Positions 7,899 through 17,562 are shown, counted from the stretch's first letter. The stretch is DNA of 64,000 nt from an uncultured Bacteroidota bacterium (GCA_903887415.1 CAISPO010000039.1:1-64000), one strand, 5' to 3'. The notes: a model not told the origin generated them from the letters alone. A program made the numbers and translations.

Positions 7899-9599
7899 TC
7901 AACTGATCGCCTTCTTCCCCAGCTTACTATTTTTATATCCATACACAAAGTACAGCACCAGCCCTACAACCAACCATATTAAAAACCGCTCCCAGTTCGT
8001 CGTGCCGGATTCAGAGAGTAGGTACGTACAACACAGGAAACCCATAACGGGTATGATCGAATAGTTCTTAATGAATGAAAGTATGGTGGTTACAAAAAAG
8101 GTGATACCGAACAGGAAGAAAGGCACTTTGGTGCGGATCACTTCCCAGGTTACATTGCCCTTAGCATCGGCAAAGTTCAGATAACCTTTAAACCCTCCGG
8201 GGTAGTATTTCTCAAACAAAAACACGGCTACAACGAACATAACAGGTACTATCCATTTTCCGTTGAGGTACGGTGTTTTAAACTTACTTTCGAGCCTCCC
8301 TTTATCATTCTGCAATTTCAGGATACCGCCGCAAACCAGTACAAACGCAAATAAGGTGCCTACACTCGTAAGGTCCACCACTACGCTCAGGTTCATAAAT
8401 AATGCAGGGACACCTACTATAAAGCCTGTAAGTATGGTTGAGAACGACGGCGTTTTATACTTCGGATGGATCTTTGCGAATACGGGCGGCAGCAAGCCAT
8501 CACGGCTCATGCTCATCCATATACGCGGCTGCCCCAATTGAAACACTAGTAGTACGCTCGCCGTTGCAATAACTGCGCTGATCGATATAACCCCTGCAAT
8601 CCAGTTTGCCCACTTGCTGTTCATGGTGCTGAACACATAAGCAAGTGGATCGCCCACGTTCAGATTTTTGTAGCTCGTCATTCCTGTTAGCACTAATGCT
8701 ACAAGTATATATACCACGGTGCAAATGATCAGCGAATAGAACATAGCTTTCGGCAGATCTCGTTGGGGGTTTTTACATTCTTCTGCCGTAGTACTTATCG
8801 CGTCAAAACCGATGTACGAGAAGAATACTGCAGATGTACCGGTAAGCACACCGCCAATGCCATTTGGCAGAAATGGCGTCCAGTTGCTGGTGTTCACATA
8901 AAAGCAGCCGGCTATCATTACCAGCAATATGATGGCCATTTTCAGTATCACCATTGCGTTGGTGCTTTTCCTTGATTCTTTAATGCCTATGTAGATGATC
9001 CAGGTGATAACGATCGTTATCAGGCAGGCAGGCAGGTTGCAAATAAACTTAAATGACCCGAAAGCCGGAGCATTAGCCCACGCGAGTTTCGCGGCATCCG
9101 TAAGCCCATCCTTGGCTGTCCAGTAGTCGGTAGCCATGTATTCAGGGATATGCATATGGAAGCTCCCGATCCGGATACTATTAACAAGTGATGTAAAGTA
9201 ATCGCTCCACGAAATAGCTACCGCTATATTGCCGATCGCATACTCCATCAGCAGGTCCCAGCCTATGATCCATGCTATGATCTCTCCAAATGCCACATAA
9301 GAATACGTATAAGCGCTGCCCGATACCGGCACCATGCTCGCAAATTCGGCATAGCAAATCGCCGAGAACCCACAGGCTACCGACACAAACAGGAACAATA
9401 ATATAATTCCCGGCCCTCCATCAAAGCTGGCCTTGCCGATCGTAGAAAAGATACCCGCGCCCACAATGGCGGCTATACCCATAAAGGTCAGGTCGCGCAC
9501 GGTAAGCTCTTTGCTCATGTTGCCGTGCCCATCAACAAGGCCTTCAGCTACTTCTTTATTTATGTGCTGCAGCGTTTTTTTACGGAAGAGATCATTCAT
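7899..9599 (-). CDS. APC-family amino acid permease
   Basis: 566 residues with about 13 or 14 membrane helices. The first helix carries GIAAIVGAGIFSTIGKA (about residues 38-54), the substrate-contact motif of the APC superfamily. SGSAYTYSYVAFGEIIAWIIG and GFDAISTTAEECKNPQRDLP are hallmarks of the cationic amino acid transporter branch (YfnA/CAT-like). It should import amino acids across the inner membrane in exchange with, or driven by, ions. Exact substrates cannot be read from sequence. It is convergent with the acyltransferase and stands alone. Confidence 0.92.
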   Translation of the reverse strand: MNDLFRKKTLQHINKEVAEGLVDGHGNMSKELTVRDLTFMGIAAIVGAGIFSTIGKASFDGGPGIILLFLFVSVACGFSAICYAEFASMVPVSGSAYTYSYVAFGEIIAWIIGWDLLMEYAIGNIAVAISWSDYFTSLVNSIRIGSFHMHIPEYMATDYWTAKDGLTDAAKLAWANAPAFGSFKFICNLPACLITIVITWIIYIGIKESRKSTNAMVILKMAIILLVMIAGCFYVNTSNWTPFLPNGIGGVLTGTSAVFFSYIGFDAISTTAEECKNPQRDLPKAMFYSLIICTVVYILVALVLTGMTSYKNLNVGDPLAYVFSTMNSKWANWIAGVISISAVIATASVLLVFQLGQPRIWMSMSRDGLLPPVFAKIHPKYKTPSFSTILTGFIVGVPALFMNLSVVVDLTSVGTLFAFVLVCGGILKLQNDKGRLESKFKTPYLNGKWIVPVMFVVAVFLFEKYYPGGFKGYLNFADAKGNVTWEVIRTKVPFFLFGITFFVTTILSFIKNYSIIPVMGFLCCTYLLSESGTTNWERFLIWLVVGLVLYFVYGYKNSKLGKKAIS

Positions 9600-9715
9600 T
9601 GCGGGCCAAAAATAACATTATTGATATTCAGTAGGGTATTATTATGCGCGCTTCAATGTTTTCCTAATAACAAGTTAACGACAGGCAAATATAATTTTTT
9701 TATCATGAAATCGGC

Positions 9716-9723
9716 TATTTTTG
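9716..9723 (+). promoter_or_regulatory. Bacteroidota -7 promoter element
   Basis: TATTTTTG matches the TAnnTTTG -7 consensus and lies 14 bp before the NHL-repeat gene's first ATG. No clear TTTG -33 element is visible upstream, so this is a partial match. Confidence 0.45.
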
Positions 9724-9736
9724 ACCCTCCTAAATA

Positions 9737-12385
9737 ATGACCATGAAGAAATTGTACAAGAAACTATCTGTTGTTTTATTAGCATTTTCCGTCCCCTTTT
9801 TCTCACAGGCCCAGATATCCGGTGTGCCTGCGCTATGCAAAGGTTCTTCCGCTGCATTCACTGACCCAAATCCCTCTGGAAGCTGGAGCAGCAGCAGTGC
9901 TGTAGCCACCGTGGATGGCTCGGGTAATGTATATGGTGCCGCAGCAGGAAGCGCCACAATATCATATAGCTATACCGATGTCTCCGGCGATCATACAGAT
10001 ATATCATTGCTTACTGTTAATCCGGTACCGGACACAGCAGTTATATCTTATACTACCAATACCGTTTGCCAGGCGGCATCTCCTATTACATTCAATGCCA
10101 GCGTTTCCGGCGGCACATGGAGCACGGCCAATTCGGCTATTGCTACTGTTGATGGAAGCGGCGATGTGACAGGCGTGTCCGGCGGCACCACCACCGTTAG
10201 TTATACTACCAGCAATGGGGTTTGCACTTCCTTTGCTTCCACTACTGTATATATATTGCCTTTACCTTCTCCCGGCACCATCAGCGGTACCACAAGCGTT
10301 GCGGTAGGCGGCCACACTATGCTGTCTGACGTTGCAGCGGGTGGCGTATGGCATAGCGCCAATAACTATATTGCTACAGTTGATGGCTTCGGCAATGTTG
10401 CCGGTGTTGCAGACGGCAATACATTGATCTCTTATACGGTTACCAATAGCTGCGGCACTGCCTTTACAGTAGCAGATGTGATCGTGGGAAGCTGCACACC
10501 CGGCACTGTTATTTCCACATTTGCCGGCAGCCATGTACCTGGCTACACTGGTGACGGCGGCGCGGCAACTGCGGCAACTATAGGCAGCCCCTTTGGTGTT
10601 GCTGCGGACGGCGCAGGTAATGTTTATATAGCTGATTACTTCAACAATACTGTGCGCAAAGTAAGCCACGCAGGCATTATGACTACCATTGCAGGCACCG
10701 GCGCTGCTGGCTACAATGGCGACAATATGCCCGCTACGGCAGCTCAGCTCAATGGCCCGCAGGGCATTGCGTTCGATGCGTTCGGAAATATCTATGTTGC
10801 GGACAAATTCAATGAGCGCATCCGCAAGATAGACCCGTCCGGCAACATAACTACTGTTGCCGGCACAGGCCTTCACGGCGGTACTGATGGCAATGGATAC
10901 AATAATGATGGCCCTGCCACGGCAGCCAATCTTGATTACCCTGCATCGATAGCTATTGACTGTGGCGGCAACATGTACATTGCTGACTGGGGCAGCCAGA
11001 CCGTACGTAAAATAGACCTGTCCGGCAACATCCACAATTTTGCAGGCACCTTTGCGGGCGGCTACAATGGTGATGGTATACCAGCCACCAGCGCACAACT
11101 CAACTCACCATCCTGCGTTGCGGCCGATTGTTTCGGCAATGTCTTTATTGCTGACTCCTGGAACAACCGCGTACGTAAAGTAACTCCGGATGGCATCATC
11201 GCAACTATCGCTGGCAATGGTACTTCCGGGTATTCCGGCGATGGCGGCGCCGGCACATCAGCTTCTTTGTGGGTGCCAAATGGTATTACATTGGACGCGT
11301 GCGGAGACCTCTATATTTGCGACTGGCAAAATAATGTGGTACGTATGCTGAGCGCAGATGGCAACATTTCTACTTTCGCCGGCCAGAATGCGGATGACTG
11401 GCACGGCTATGATGGCGATGGGCATGGTGCCGACTCTGCAAAAATGTACCTGCCTGCAAGCCTCGCTATTGACGGCATGGGCAATATATACATTGCAGAC
11501 TATGGCAACAATGTGATCCGCGCTATAGGCATTTCATCTGGCTCGTTGCCTGCTGAGCGCATATATGCTGCCGGCACTACACAGGATATGGCCATTTGCG
11601 AAAACGCAGTTGCAGTGCCTGTAAATACCCAATTGTCCGTTGCTGATGCCAATAGCGGCATACAGGAAACATGGTCGGTAACCATTCAGCCCCATCATGG
11701 CACCCTTGCTGGCTTTAATGCATCAGCCATTTCACGCACAGGTATCACCACCCCTCAGGGCCTTACCTACACTCCGGAAGCAAACTATACCGGCACGGAT
11801 TCCTTTACAGTTGTAATGAACGATGGTACTACTGCAGCATCTACTACTGTAAACGTGAACATTATTCCGCAGCCTGTACCAGGTGTTATCACCGGCAGCA
11901 CTAACATTTCTGATGGCCAGAGCATTTTGCTCACTGCGGCCGGTGGCGAAGCAAATGGCGTATGGACGAGCAGCAATACAGATGTTGCAATTATAGACCA
12001 GGCTGGTAAAGTAACCGCCATTACTAGTGGTATAGTGAACGTTGCCTATACAGTAACCAACAGCTGCGGCTCCAGGAGCGCAGCAGCCAACATCGCGATC
12101 ATTAATGATAACGTTACCGGATCAAAACCGATGGGGGTTTACCCTAACCCGAACAATGGTACTTTCCAGTATGAATTTATAAGCGATAAAAACGAGCAGC
12201 TTGTACTTACTGTAACAGACGTTGCCGGGCGTATCGTTTATACCCAAAAAGTAAATGCAACTACCGGGTCAAATGTTGTAACTGTTACGCTGCCTGCAGG
12301 CATCACTAATGCATCTATGCTCACCGTGCACCTGGCCAGTAAAACTACAAAATACCCCACAACAAAGATCACTGTTACTGAATAA
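9737..12385 (+). CDS. NHL-repeat and Ig-like protein with T9SS sorting domain
   Basis: 882 residues; either ATG at 9737 or the one 6 bp later is possible. A signal peptide ends near SQAQ (residue about 30). Residues about 30-250 hold bacterial Ig-like (Big2-type) modules with recurring ATVDGSGNV motifs. Residues about 255-600 hold six NHL-type units, each with GDGGAATAA-like and GNVYIADYFNNTVRKV-like strings, predicting a beta propeller. A cadherin-like region (about 625-715) and another Ig-like module follow. The C-terminus (VYPNPNNGTFQYEF onward, about 795-882) is a type A T9SS sorting domain, so the protein is exported through the outer membrane. Its binding target is unknown. Confidence 0.88.
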   Translation: MTMKKLYKKLSVVLLAFSVPFFSQAQISGVPALCKGSSAAFTDPNPSGSWSSSSAVATVDGSGNVYGAAAGSATISYSYTDVSGDHTDISLLTVNPVPDTAVISYTTNTVCQAASPITFNASVSGGTWSTANSAIATVDGSGDVTGVSGGTTTVSYTTSNGVCTSFASTTVYILPLPSPGTISGTTSVAVGGHTMLSDVAAGGVWHSANNYIATVDGFGNVAGVADGNTLISYTVTNSCGTAFTVADVIVGSCTPGTVISTFAGSHVPGYTGDGGAATAATIGSPFGVAADGAGNVYIADYFNNTVRKVSHAGIMTTIAGTGAAGYNGDNMPATAAQLNGPQGIAFDAFGNIYVADKFNERIRKIDPSGNITTVAGTGLHGGTDGNGYNNDGPATAANLDYPASIAIDCGGNMYIADWGSQTVRKIDLSGNIHNFAGTFAGGYNGDGIPATSAQLNSPSCVAADCFGNVFIADSWNNRVRKVTPDGIIATIAGNGTSGYSGDGGAGTSASLWVPNGITLDACGDLYICDWQNNVVRMLSADGNISTFAGQNADDWHGYDGDGHGADSAKMYLPASLAIDGMGNIYIADYGNNVIRAIGISSGSLPAERIYAAGTTQDMAICENAVAVPVNTQLSVADANSGIQETWSVTIQPHHGTLAGFNASAISRTGITTPQGLTYTPEANYTGTDSFTVVMNDGTTAASTTVNVNIIPQPVPGVITGSTNISDGQSILLTAAGGEANGVWTSSNTDVAIIDQAGKVTAITSGIVNVAYTVTNSCGSRSAAANIAIINDNVTGSKPMGVYPNPNNGTFQYEFISDKNEQLVLTVTDVAGRIVYTQKVNATTGSNVVTVTLPAGITNASMLTVHLASKTTKYPTTKITVTE

Positions 12386-12409
12386 TACGCGTTACCCCTG
12401 ATTGATTGT

Positions 12410-12436
12410 ATGCCCCGGCTCTTCCGGGGCATTTTT
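12410..12436 (+). terminator. Rho-independent terminator
   Basis: A perfect 9-bp GC-rich stem, ATGCCCCGG at 12410-12418 and CCGGGGCAT at 12424-12432, has a 5-nt loop and runs into TTTTT. It follows the NHL-repeat gene stop by 25 bp. Confidence 0.9.
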
Positions 12437-12628
12437 CATTTTATTTTCGTGTATCATTTCTTCATACACACCAACATCCTGTCTCTCCACCCATATTATA
12501 GGCCACAGAACTACAACGGCATGGTTTTCAACTATCTTTAAAGTATAGATCAAAAGTGCTATTATAATAATACAGGATAGGCGAATAGTTAACGACCAAT
12601 AATACATAGAACAACTAAATCATTTTGT

Positions 12629-13834
12629 ATGTCTAAGCCTGTAGATCATAGAAAGACGGCAGACCCATTGACGATGGCCAACATAGAGTTGGCTTTTCAA
12701 AATGAAGATAAGAAAAAGCGGGCAGCAGAACTGGTTTTGGCAAATGAAGAGCTTATCTTCCAAAACAAAGAAAAAGAAGAAAGGGCTGCAGAATTGATCA
12801 TAGCAAACAGAGAACTTGCATTCCAAAATGAGGAAAAAGAAAAACGGGCCGCTGAATTAATAATAGCAAATAAAGAGCTCGTCTTTCAGAATGAAGAAAA
12901 AGAAAAAAGGGCTGCCGAATTAATTGTTGCAAATAAAGAGCTTGCATTCCAAAATGCCGAAAAAGAAAAAAGATCCTCTGAATTAATTGCAGCTTACCAG
13001 AAACTTGTCTTTCAAAATGAGGAAAAAGAAAAAAGAGCTGCCGAACTGATCATCGCCAACAAGGAGCTTGTTTACCAAAATCAGGAAAAAGAAAAAAGGG
13101 CAGCAGAGCTGGTATTGGCGGAAGCAGAACGGACAAAAATGATGGCCGATATAGTGCAGCGCAATAAAGACCTGGAACAGTTCTCCTATATCATTTCACA
13201 CAACCTGCGGGCCCCTGTTGCCAACATAAGCGGGGTAACGGAATTGCTGCAGATGCCGGGTATAGATAAATACGATGAAAAAAACTTCATGCGCGACCTG
13301 AGTTTATCCGTCAAAAAACTAGACAGCGTGATCATGGACCTCAATTACATACTGCAACTGAAAAAAAAGGAAAACAAAGAACCCGAATCGGTAAATTTTT
13401 CTGAGTTGCTGAAGGATATTAAATTAAACCTTTCAGACCTCATAAAAGATAACGATGTGCTGATAATAAGCGATTTCTCGATAGTAGATGAAATACCTGC
13501 GCTGAAAAGCTATTTGTATAGTATCTTCCTGAACCTGATCACGAACAGTGTAAAATATCGGCGCCCTGATGTACGGCCGGTTGTGGAGATCACGAGCACA
13601 AGATCGGCTGGCAAGATTCAGCTCAACTTTAAAGACAACGGGCTGGGTATAGATTTAGGCTCCAGGGGCGACCAGGTGTTTGGCTTATACAAACGTTTTC
13701 ACAACCATGTAGAAGGTAAAGGAATGGGGTTATTTATGGTAAAAACACAAGTAGAATCAATGGGCGGAAAAATCAGTATCTTTAGCGAGGTAAATAAAGG
13801 AACTGAATTCCGGATCGAATTTGAGCTTAACTAA
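12629..13834 (+). CDS. Sensor histidine kinase with seven 21-residue coiled-coil repeats
   Basis: 401 residues. Residues 23-169 are seven tandem 21-residue units of the type FQNEEKEKRAAELIIANKEL, exactly three heptads each, predicting a long signalling coiled coil. A HisKA domain follows, with the phospho-acceptor His191 in IISHNLRAPVANIS. The HATPase domain (about 295-400) has the N box (LNLITNSVKYR), DNGLGID and a glycine-rich GKGMGLFMVK motif. There is no signal peptide or membrane helix, so it is cytoplasmic and probably senses through a partner. A response regulator gene starts 14 bp downstream, making an obvious pair. Confidence 0.9.
   Translation: MSKPVDHRKTADPLTMANIELAFQNEDKKKRAAELVLANEELIFQNKEKEERAAELIIANRELAFQNEEKEKRAAELIIANKELVFQNEEKEKRAAELIVANKELAFQNAEKEKRSSELIAAYQKLVFQNEEKEKRAAELIIANKELVYQNQEKEKRAAELVLAEAERTKMMADIVQRNKDLEQFSYIISHNLRAPVANISGVTELLQMPGIDKYDEKNFMRDLSLSVKKLDSVIMDLNYILQLKKKENKEPESVNFSELLKDIKLNLSDLIKDNDVLIISDFSIVDEIPALKSYLYSIFLNLITNSVKYRRPDVRPVVEITSTRSAGKIQLNFKDNGLGIDLGSRGDQVFGLYKRFHNHVEGKGMGLFMVKTQVESMGGKISIFSEVNKGTEFRIEFELN
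12695..13135 (+). repeat. Seven tandem 63-bp coding repeats
   Basis: These 441 bases encode the seven 21-residue units of the histidine kinase linker. The units are alike in DNA as well as protein, with AAAAAGAAAAAAGGGCTGC-like cores recurring, so copy number could change by unequal recombination in steps that keep the heptad phase. Confidence 0.85.
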
Positions 13835-13848
13835 AAAAGACAAATAAA

Positions 13849-14265
13849 ATGGAACGTGGAATGCTACCAGACTTTCTGATCATCGATGATGATCCCATAA
13901 ACAACAAGATATGCAACCGGATCATACAGTTCACCATCGCCGGTTCTGCAGTAAAGAGCTTCACCGATCCTGGCCAGGGTTTGGAACACATTCAGACAAA
14001 CTATGAAAATACCAATGCTACAAAGGCCATTCTTTTCCTTGATATCAATATGCCCTCTATGACGGGGTGGGATGTGCTGGTCAAATTTGACGGTTTTCCC
14101 AGCACCGTCAAAGACAAAGTAAAGATCTTCATGCTTTCGTCCTCTGTTGACCCGCAGGACATAGAAAGAGCTAACAGCAATCCGCTGGTAACTGGCTATG
14201 TTACAAAATCCCTCTCAAAAGATAAGCTCCAGGATGCATTTGCGGACTATGTGCGAAAGAATTAG
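13849..14265 (+). CDS. Single-domain response regulator
   Basis: 138 residues, a receiver domain only. The acidic pocket is IIDDDP (residues 11-16), the phospho-acceptor is Asp65 in LFLDINMPSMTG, and the conserved Lys is in GYVTKSLSKDKL near the end. With no output domain it must act by protein contact, in the manner of CheY. It lies 14 bp after the repeat-linker histidine kinase and should be its cognate partner. Confidence 0.9.
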   Translation: MERGMLPDFLIIDDDPINNKICNRIIQFTIAGSAVKSFTDPGQGLEHIQTNYENTNATKAILFLDINMPSMTGWDVLVKFDGFPSTVKDKVKIFMLSSSVDPQDIERANSNPLVTGYVTKSLSKDKLQDAFADYVRKN

Positions 14266-14299
14266 CAACGATTTTCAATTCTCTGCAGCTCATTCCACC

Positions 14300-15406
14300 T
14301 CACCTCTCCTTTAGGAGAGGCCGGGAGCGGCTCTCTAATAAAACAAACTCTACCCGCCTGTTTTCGGCTCTACCCTCTTCTGTCTTATTCGATTTTAAAG
14401 GTATAGTAGCACCCAGCCCTTTCGTTGTTAATCCGGCAGCAGGAACACCTTTCGCCACCAATTGCTTCTTTACTTCTTTAGCACGGCTAACTGATAAACT
14501 CAGATTTGAAGCAGCACTGCCCACGCTGTCTGTATACCCGTCAATTTCAATGCTGATACCTGGATTCTTCAACAGCCACTTTGCAAGCTGGGCAAGAAAT
14601 GGATCGCTGTCTTCGCCTATCACAACTTTGTTTGTCTCAAATAGTATAGAATGGGTAACAAATTTCTTCTCAACTAGTAACTTATTAAAATCAGGTAGTT
14701 TGCTGTTCGCTACTACAACGTGCCTACAAATGGCAGAGTCGCTCAGCCCAATGAAAAGGCCAAACGGCAGATAGCCGCAGTCCGGAATCTCGAAGATCCG
14801 GGTACTGTCGAGATAGCAGGAGATATGACGCTGATTATCGGAAAACCCTAAATGATACCATTTGCTAGCTGAAAACACAACAGGCGGCACTTCGACACGA
14901 TCATAAATGGCCTCTTCAGATGAGTAACCGAATATTACTTCGTATCGGCCTGTGTGTGTGATGTTTTCGACACTAAAGTGTCCGTCTTCATTAGAAAACA
15001 CAAACTCCCGGTTGATATGCCCATCCAGGGCCTTCTTGTCTAAGCCAAACGCTATCTTAAGCCAAATTTGAGGGGCCTTTGACATAAAATCAAATTCAAC
15101 AGTGAAGCTGTCAGTAAGCGCCCCTGTGAGCGTTGGTTTAACATACGTGAAATAATTAGTGCCTAGCACTTTATCGGCACCCTCCTGCAGCACAATAGCA
15201 TGCGTTTTAGTGCATCCTTCCTTAATGCATTTCCTGCTCTTCCACTTATGCGGGAAATGCCTCAATGAATCCCTGCTAAAATTATCTTCAAAAATCACGT
15301 TGTCCAGTGGTGTAAAACCCTTAACTGAAGATGCGCCATAGGAGCTACCCTGTGCGAGACAATTTGCACAGTACATCAGTAAATAGAAAAAGAAAAAGTA
15401 TCTCAT
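14300..15406 (-). CDS. OmpA-family outer membrane protein
   Basis: 368 residues from the ATG at 15406, chosen because a signal peptide (MRYFFFFYLLMYCANCLAQ) begins there; an ATG 42 bp upstream would bury it. The middle (about 30-240) resembles a concanavalin-like beta sandwich, with stretches such as FTVEFDFMSK. The C-terminal domain (about 255-360) is OmpA-like: SILFETNKVVI, then IEIDGYTDSVGSAASN and LSVSRAKEVKKQLVAKGV, and NRRVEF near the end. These residues bind peptidoglycan, so the protein should link the outer membrane to the wall. It stands between the response regulator and the broken toxin gene. Confidence 0.88.
   Translation of the reverse strand: MRYFFFFYLLMYCANCLAQGSSYGASSVKGFTPLDNVIFEDNFSRDSLRHFPHKWKSRKCIKEGCTKTHAIVLQEGADKVLGTNYFTYVKPTLTGALTDSFTVEFDFMSKAPQIWLKIAFGLDKKALDGHINREFVFSNEDGHFSVENITHTGRYEVIFGYSSEEAIYDRVEVPPVVFSASKWYHLGFSDNQRHISCYLDSTRIFEIPDCGYLPFGLFIGLSDSAICRHVVVANSKLPDFNKLLVEKKFVTHSILFETNKVVIGEDSDPFLAQLAKWLLKNPGISIEIDGYTDSVGSAASNLSLSVSRAKEVKKQLVAKGVPAAGLTTKGLGATIPLKSNKTEEGRAENRRVEFVLLESRSRPLLKER
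14303..14320. repeat. Extragenic palindrome, CCTCTCC type
   Basis: CCTCTCC and GGAGAGG separated by TTTA, at the convergent end of the response-regulator and OmpA genes; it overlaps the last codons of the latter. Related palindromes occur at 26321-26340, 55639-55657 and 58851-58872, so this is a dispersed family. Confidence 0.6.
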
Positions 15407-15450
15407 GGATCTCTGCCAAAACACGTGTGAATTTATTCGCTCCTCCAATG

Positions 15451-15708
15451 CTATCTATAGATATCTTTCCGGTCATCAACATCAAAAATGAATATAGTCA
15501 GCACCTTATCCTCAATCGAATAGACAATGCGATAAGGGCCAACCCTTACCTATAGACATTTTCAGAACCGGTGAGTTTTAAACATCCGTGAGGCCTTGGA
15601 ACACTTTCAAGAGAAAGGATTTCTTTTTTTTACTTTTTCAAAATAGTTTTTCGGAAGCTTAAGAATCTGCTTTTGTGCTGTTTTCTTAATAATTACTGTG
15701 TACTTCAC
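15451..15708 (-). pseudogene. RelE/ParE-type toxin, broken by two frameshifts
   Basis: GTG at 15708 overlaps the antitoxin stop by 4 bases (GTGA). The first frame reads MKYTVIIKKTAQKQILKLPK then stops early. Adding one shift in an A8 run (about 15628-15635) restores ILSLESVPRPHGCLKLTGSE, and a second shift of opposite sign near 15550 restores VRVGPYRIVYSIEDK and the ending DVDDRKDIYR. Joined, this is a full-length RelE/ParE ribonuclease-type toxin of about 85 residues. As written it cannot be translated whole, so it is a pseudogene unless the homopolymer is a sequencing error. Confidence 0.8.
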
Positions 15709-15890
15709 AACACAGGTTTTGACTTTTTCTTTGCAATTGTCTCAAAAAAAGTATGCGCCTCAATTCCTGTTTCGGAGCGGCGCTTGAAGACTTTTTTCAG
15801 GTCATTGATATCCCTGATCATGGTCAGATAATCTTCCTCAGAAATTATCCTGTATTTCTTATTATCAATTTTCACGGAAGTCGCTGTCAT
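15705..15890 (-). CDS. Antitoxin partner of the broken RelE/ParE toxin
   Basis: 61 residues from ATG 15890; an ATG at 15929 in the same frame would add 13 residues that look unlike coding sequence. VKIDNKKYRIISEEDYLTMIRDINDLK resembles short Bacteroidota antitoxins with a prevent-host-death or ribbon-helix-like N-terminus followed by a toxin-binding helix. Its stop codon overlaps the toxin start (GTGA), the usual arrangement for translationally coupled type II modules. With the toxin broken it is probably a relic, or serves as protection against related toxins. Confidence 0.75.
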   Translation of the reverse strand: MTATSVKIDNKKYRIISEEDYLTMIRDINDLKKVFKRRSETGIEAHTFFETIAKKKSKPVL

Positions 15891-15930
15891 TTTCCTATTA
15901 TTATCTATCAAAGATAAGATGATTTTCAAA

Positions 15931-17562
15931 TTAATAAACCTTCCTCCCTCCGCTATAAGTCCCCACGACCCTCACCCCCAGCAACTCCCCTTCCGGCGCC
16001 ACCATCAAATCCTTATCAAGGATAACAAAATCCGCCTTTTTCCCCACTTCTATACTTCCCACTTCTTGCTCCAAAAAATCAGCTCTCGCAGCCCATATGG
16101 TTATGCCTCTAATCGCCTCCTCTCTTGTCAATGCGTTCTCCATTTGAAAACCATTAGCCGGGAACCCCTTAACATCTTTCCTCACCACAGCAGCAAAGAA
16201 AGTTTTGAACGGAGAAATGTCCTCAACGGGAAAGTCAGTCCCTAGTGGTATCCAGCCATTTTGTTGCAGCAGTTGTGTGTATGCATATGCACCCTTTAGC
16301 CGTTCTGCACCTATGCGGTCAGAGGCCCAATACATATCACTCGTAGCATGAGTAGGCTGCACAGACGGGATTACAGATGTTTTGCCAAACCGGTCAAAAT
16401 CGTTTTCATTCACCACCTGCGCATGTTCTATCCGCCAGCGCCTGTCATTCTTGCCTTTTAGGTATTTGTTATACACCTGCAGTACCATGCGGTTACCACT
16501 ATCCCCTATCGCATGGGTGCATAGCTGGAAGTCAGTATTGATGAGCATCTTAGCCAGTGAATCATAATGTTCCTGCTTGTGCAGGAGGAATCCATTCCAT
16601 CCTTGTTTATCATTGTAAGGTGCCAGCAGGCAGGCGCCCCTGCTACCCAGCGCACCATCAGCGTATGCCTTTACGCCCTTTACAAACAGCCTATCCGTTT
16701 TGTATGGGCCTTTTGCTAAGTACCTGTTGAAATTAGCCGTATCATCAGTCAGCATCACATACAATCGCATTTGCAGCTTGCCCTCACGTTGCAGCGTATC
16801 TATCATAGCTATATCATAGTACATCAGTCCGCAGTCGGTGATGGTGGTAAGCCCCTGCCCAAAACAATTCTTCTCGGCAGCCAGCAACCATTTCTCATAA
16901 TCTTGCTTTGATGGTTTCGGGATGACTTTAGTCACGAGTTCGACAGCATTATCTATCAGCAGCCCGCTTAGTTTCCCCTGTTTCATTTCTATTTCCCCAC
17001 CATCTATCTTTTGGTCCGGAACTATGCCAGACAATTGCAGTGCTTTTGCATTAGCTATTGCCGCATGGCCATCCACCCGCTGCAGCAGCACAGGTTTATC
17101 AGGAAACAGTTCGCAAAGTGAGCGATTGTCGGGATACTCATGTCCCGGAAATTTATTCTGGTCCCATCCCCTGCCACGTATCCAGCTTTCATCGGGATGT
17201 TCCTTAACAAACGCTTTCACACGCTGCATCACCTCATCCCAATTCTTGCAATCGTATAGATTCACCTCAAACAACGACCGTCCATAACCGACAAAATGCG
17301 CATGCGCATCAATAAAACCGGGATATACAGCCATACCATGGGCGTCCACCATGCTACCTGCCCTATAGGCACCAAGTATATCCTCATTCTTACCAACCGC
17401 TATTATTTTTCCATCTTTTACTGCAACAGCTTCCGCAGTGCTGAAAGCGCTATCCACGGTATAGACCTTGCCATGGTGCAATATGAGATCAGCATCCTTT
17501 TTACCACCGCAGGAACTAAGCAGGAAAGCAACACCAAGTATGGCAATAATTTTTAGATACAT
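15931..17562 (-). CDS. Amidohydrolase (YtcJ-like) lipoprotein
   Basis: 543 residues. Lipobox LLSSC at residues 14-18 predicts lipid anchoring. The TIM-barrel hydrolase of the amidohydrolase 3 branch is shown by PGFIDAHAHFVGYG (metal-binding His pair, about residues 80-93), THAIGDSGNRM, RIEHAQVV and the closing GSIEVGKKADFVILDKD. Family members cleave amide or ester bonds in small molecules; the physiological substrate of YtcJ-like enzymes is generally unknown. It begins just upstream of a small plus-strand proline-rich ORF and is otherwise a single gene. Confidence 0.9.
   Translation of the reverse strand: MYLKIIAILGVAFLLSSCGGKKDADLILHHGKVYTVDSAFSTAEAVAVKDGKIIAVGKNEDILGAYRAGSMVDAHGMAVYPGFIDAHAHFVGYGRSLFEVNLYDCKNWDEVMQRVKAFVKEHPDESWIRGRGWDQNKFPGHEYPDNRSLCELFPDKPVLLQRVDGHAAIANAKALQLSGIVPDQKIDGGEIEMKQGKLSGLLIDNAVELVTKVIPKPSKQDYEKWLLAAEKNCFGQGLTTITDCGLMYYDIAMIDTLQREGKLQMRLYVMLTDDTANFNRYLAKGPYKTDRLFVKGVKAYADGALGSRGACLLAPYNDKQGWNGFLLHKQEHYDSLAKMLINTDFQLCTHAIGDSGNRMVLQVYNKYLKGKNDRRWRIEHAQVVNENDFDRFGKTSVIPSVQPTHATSDMYWASDRIGAERLKGAYAYTQLLQQNGWIPLGTDFPVEDISPFKTFFAAVVRKDVKGFPANGFQMENALTREEAIRGITIWAARADFLEQEVGSIEVGKKADFVILDKDLMVAPEGELLGVRVVGTYSGGRKVY

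Noticed and set aside
10262..11098. 278-residue minus-strand frame inside the NHL-repeat gene
   Set aside because: It lies wholly under a well-supported plus-strand gene, and its Cys/Ala-rich, repetitive translation mirrors the NHL repeats.
12695..13135. CRISPR-like array
   Set aside because: The 63-bp units are contiguous coding repeats in frame with no spacers.
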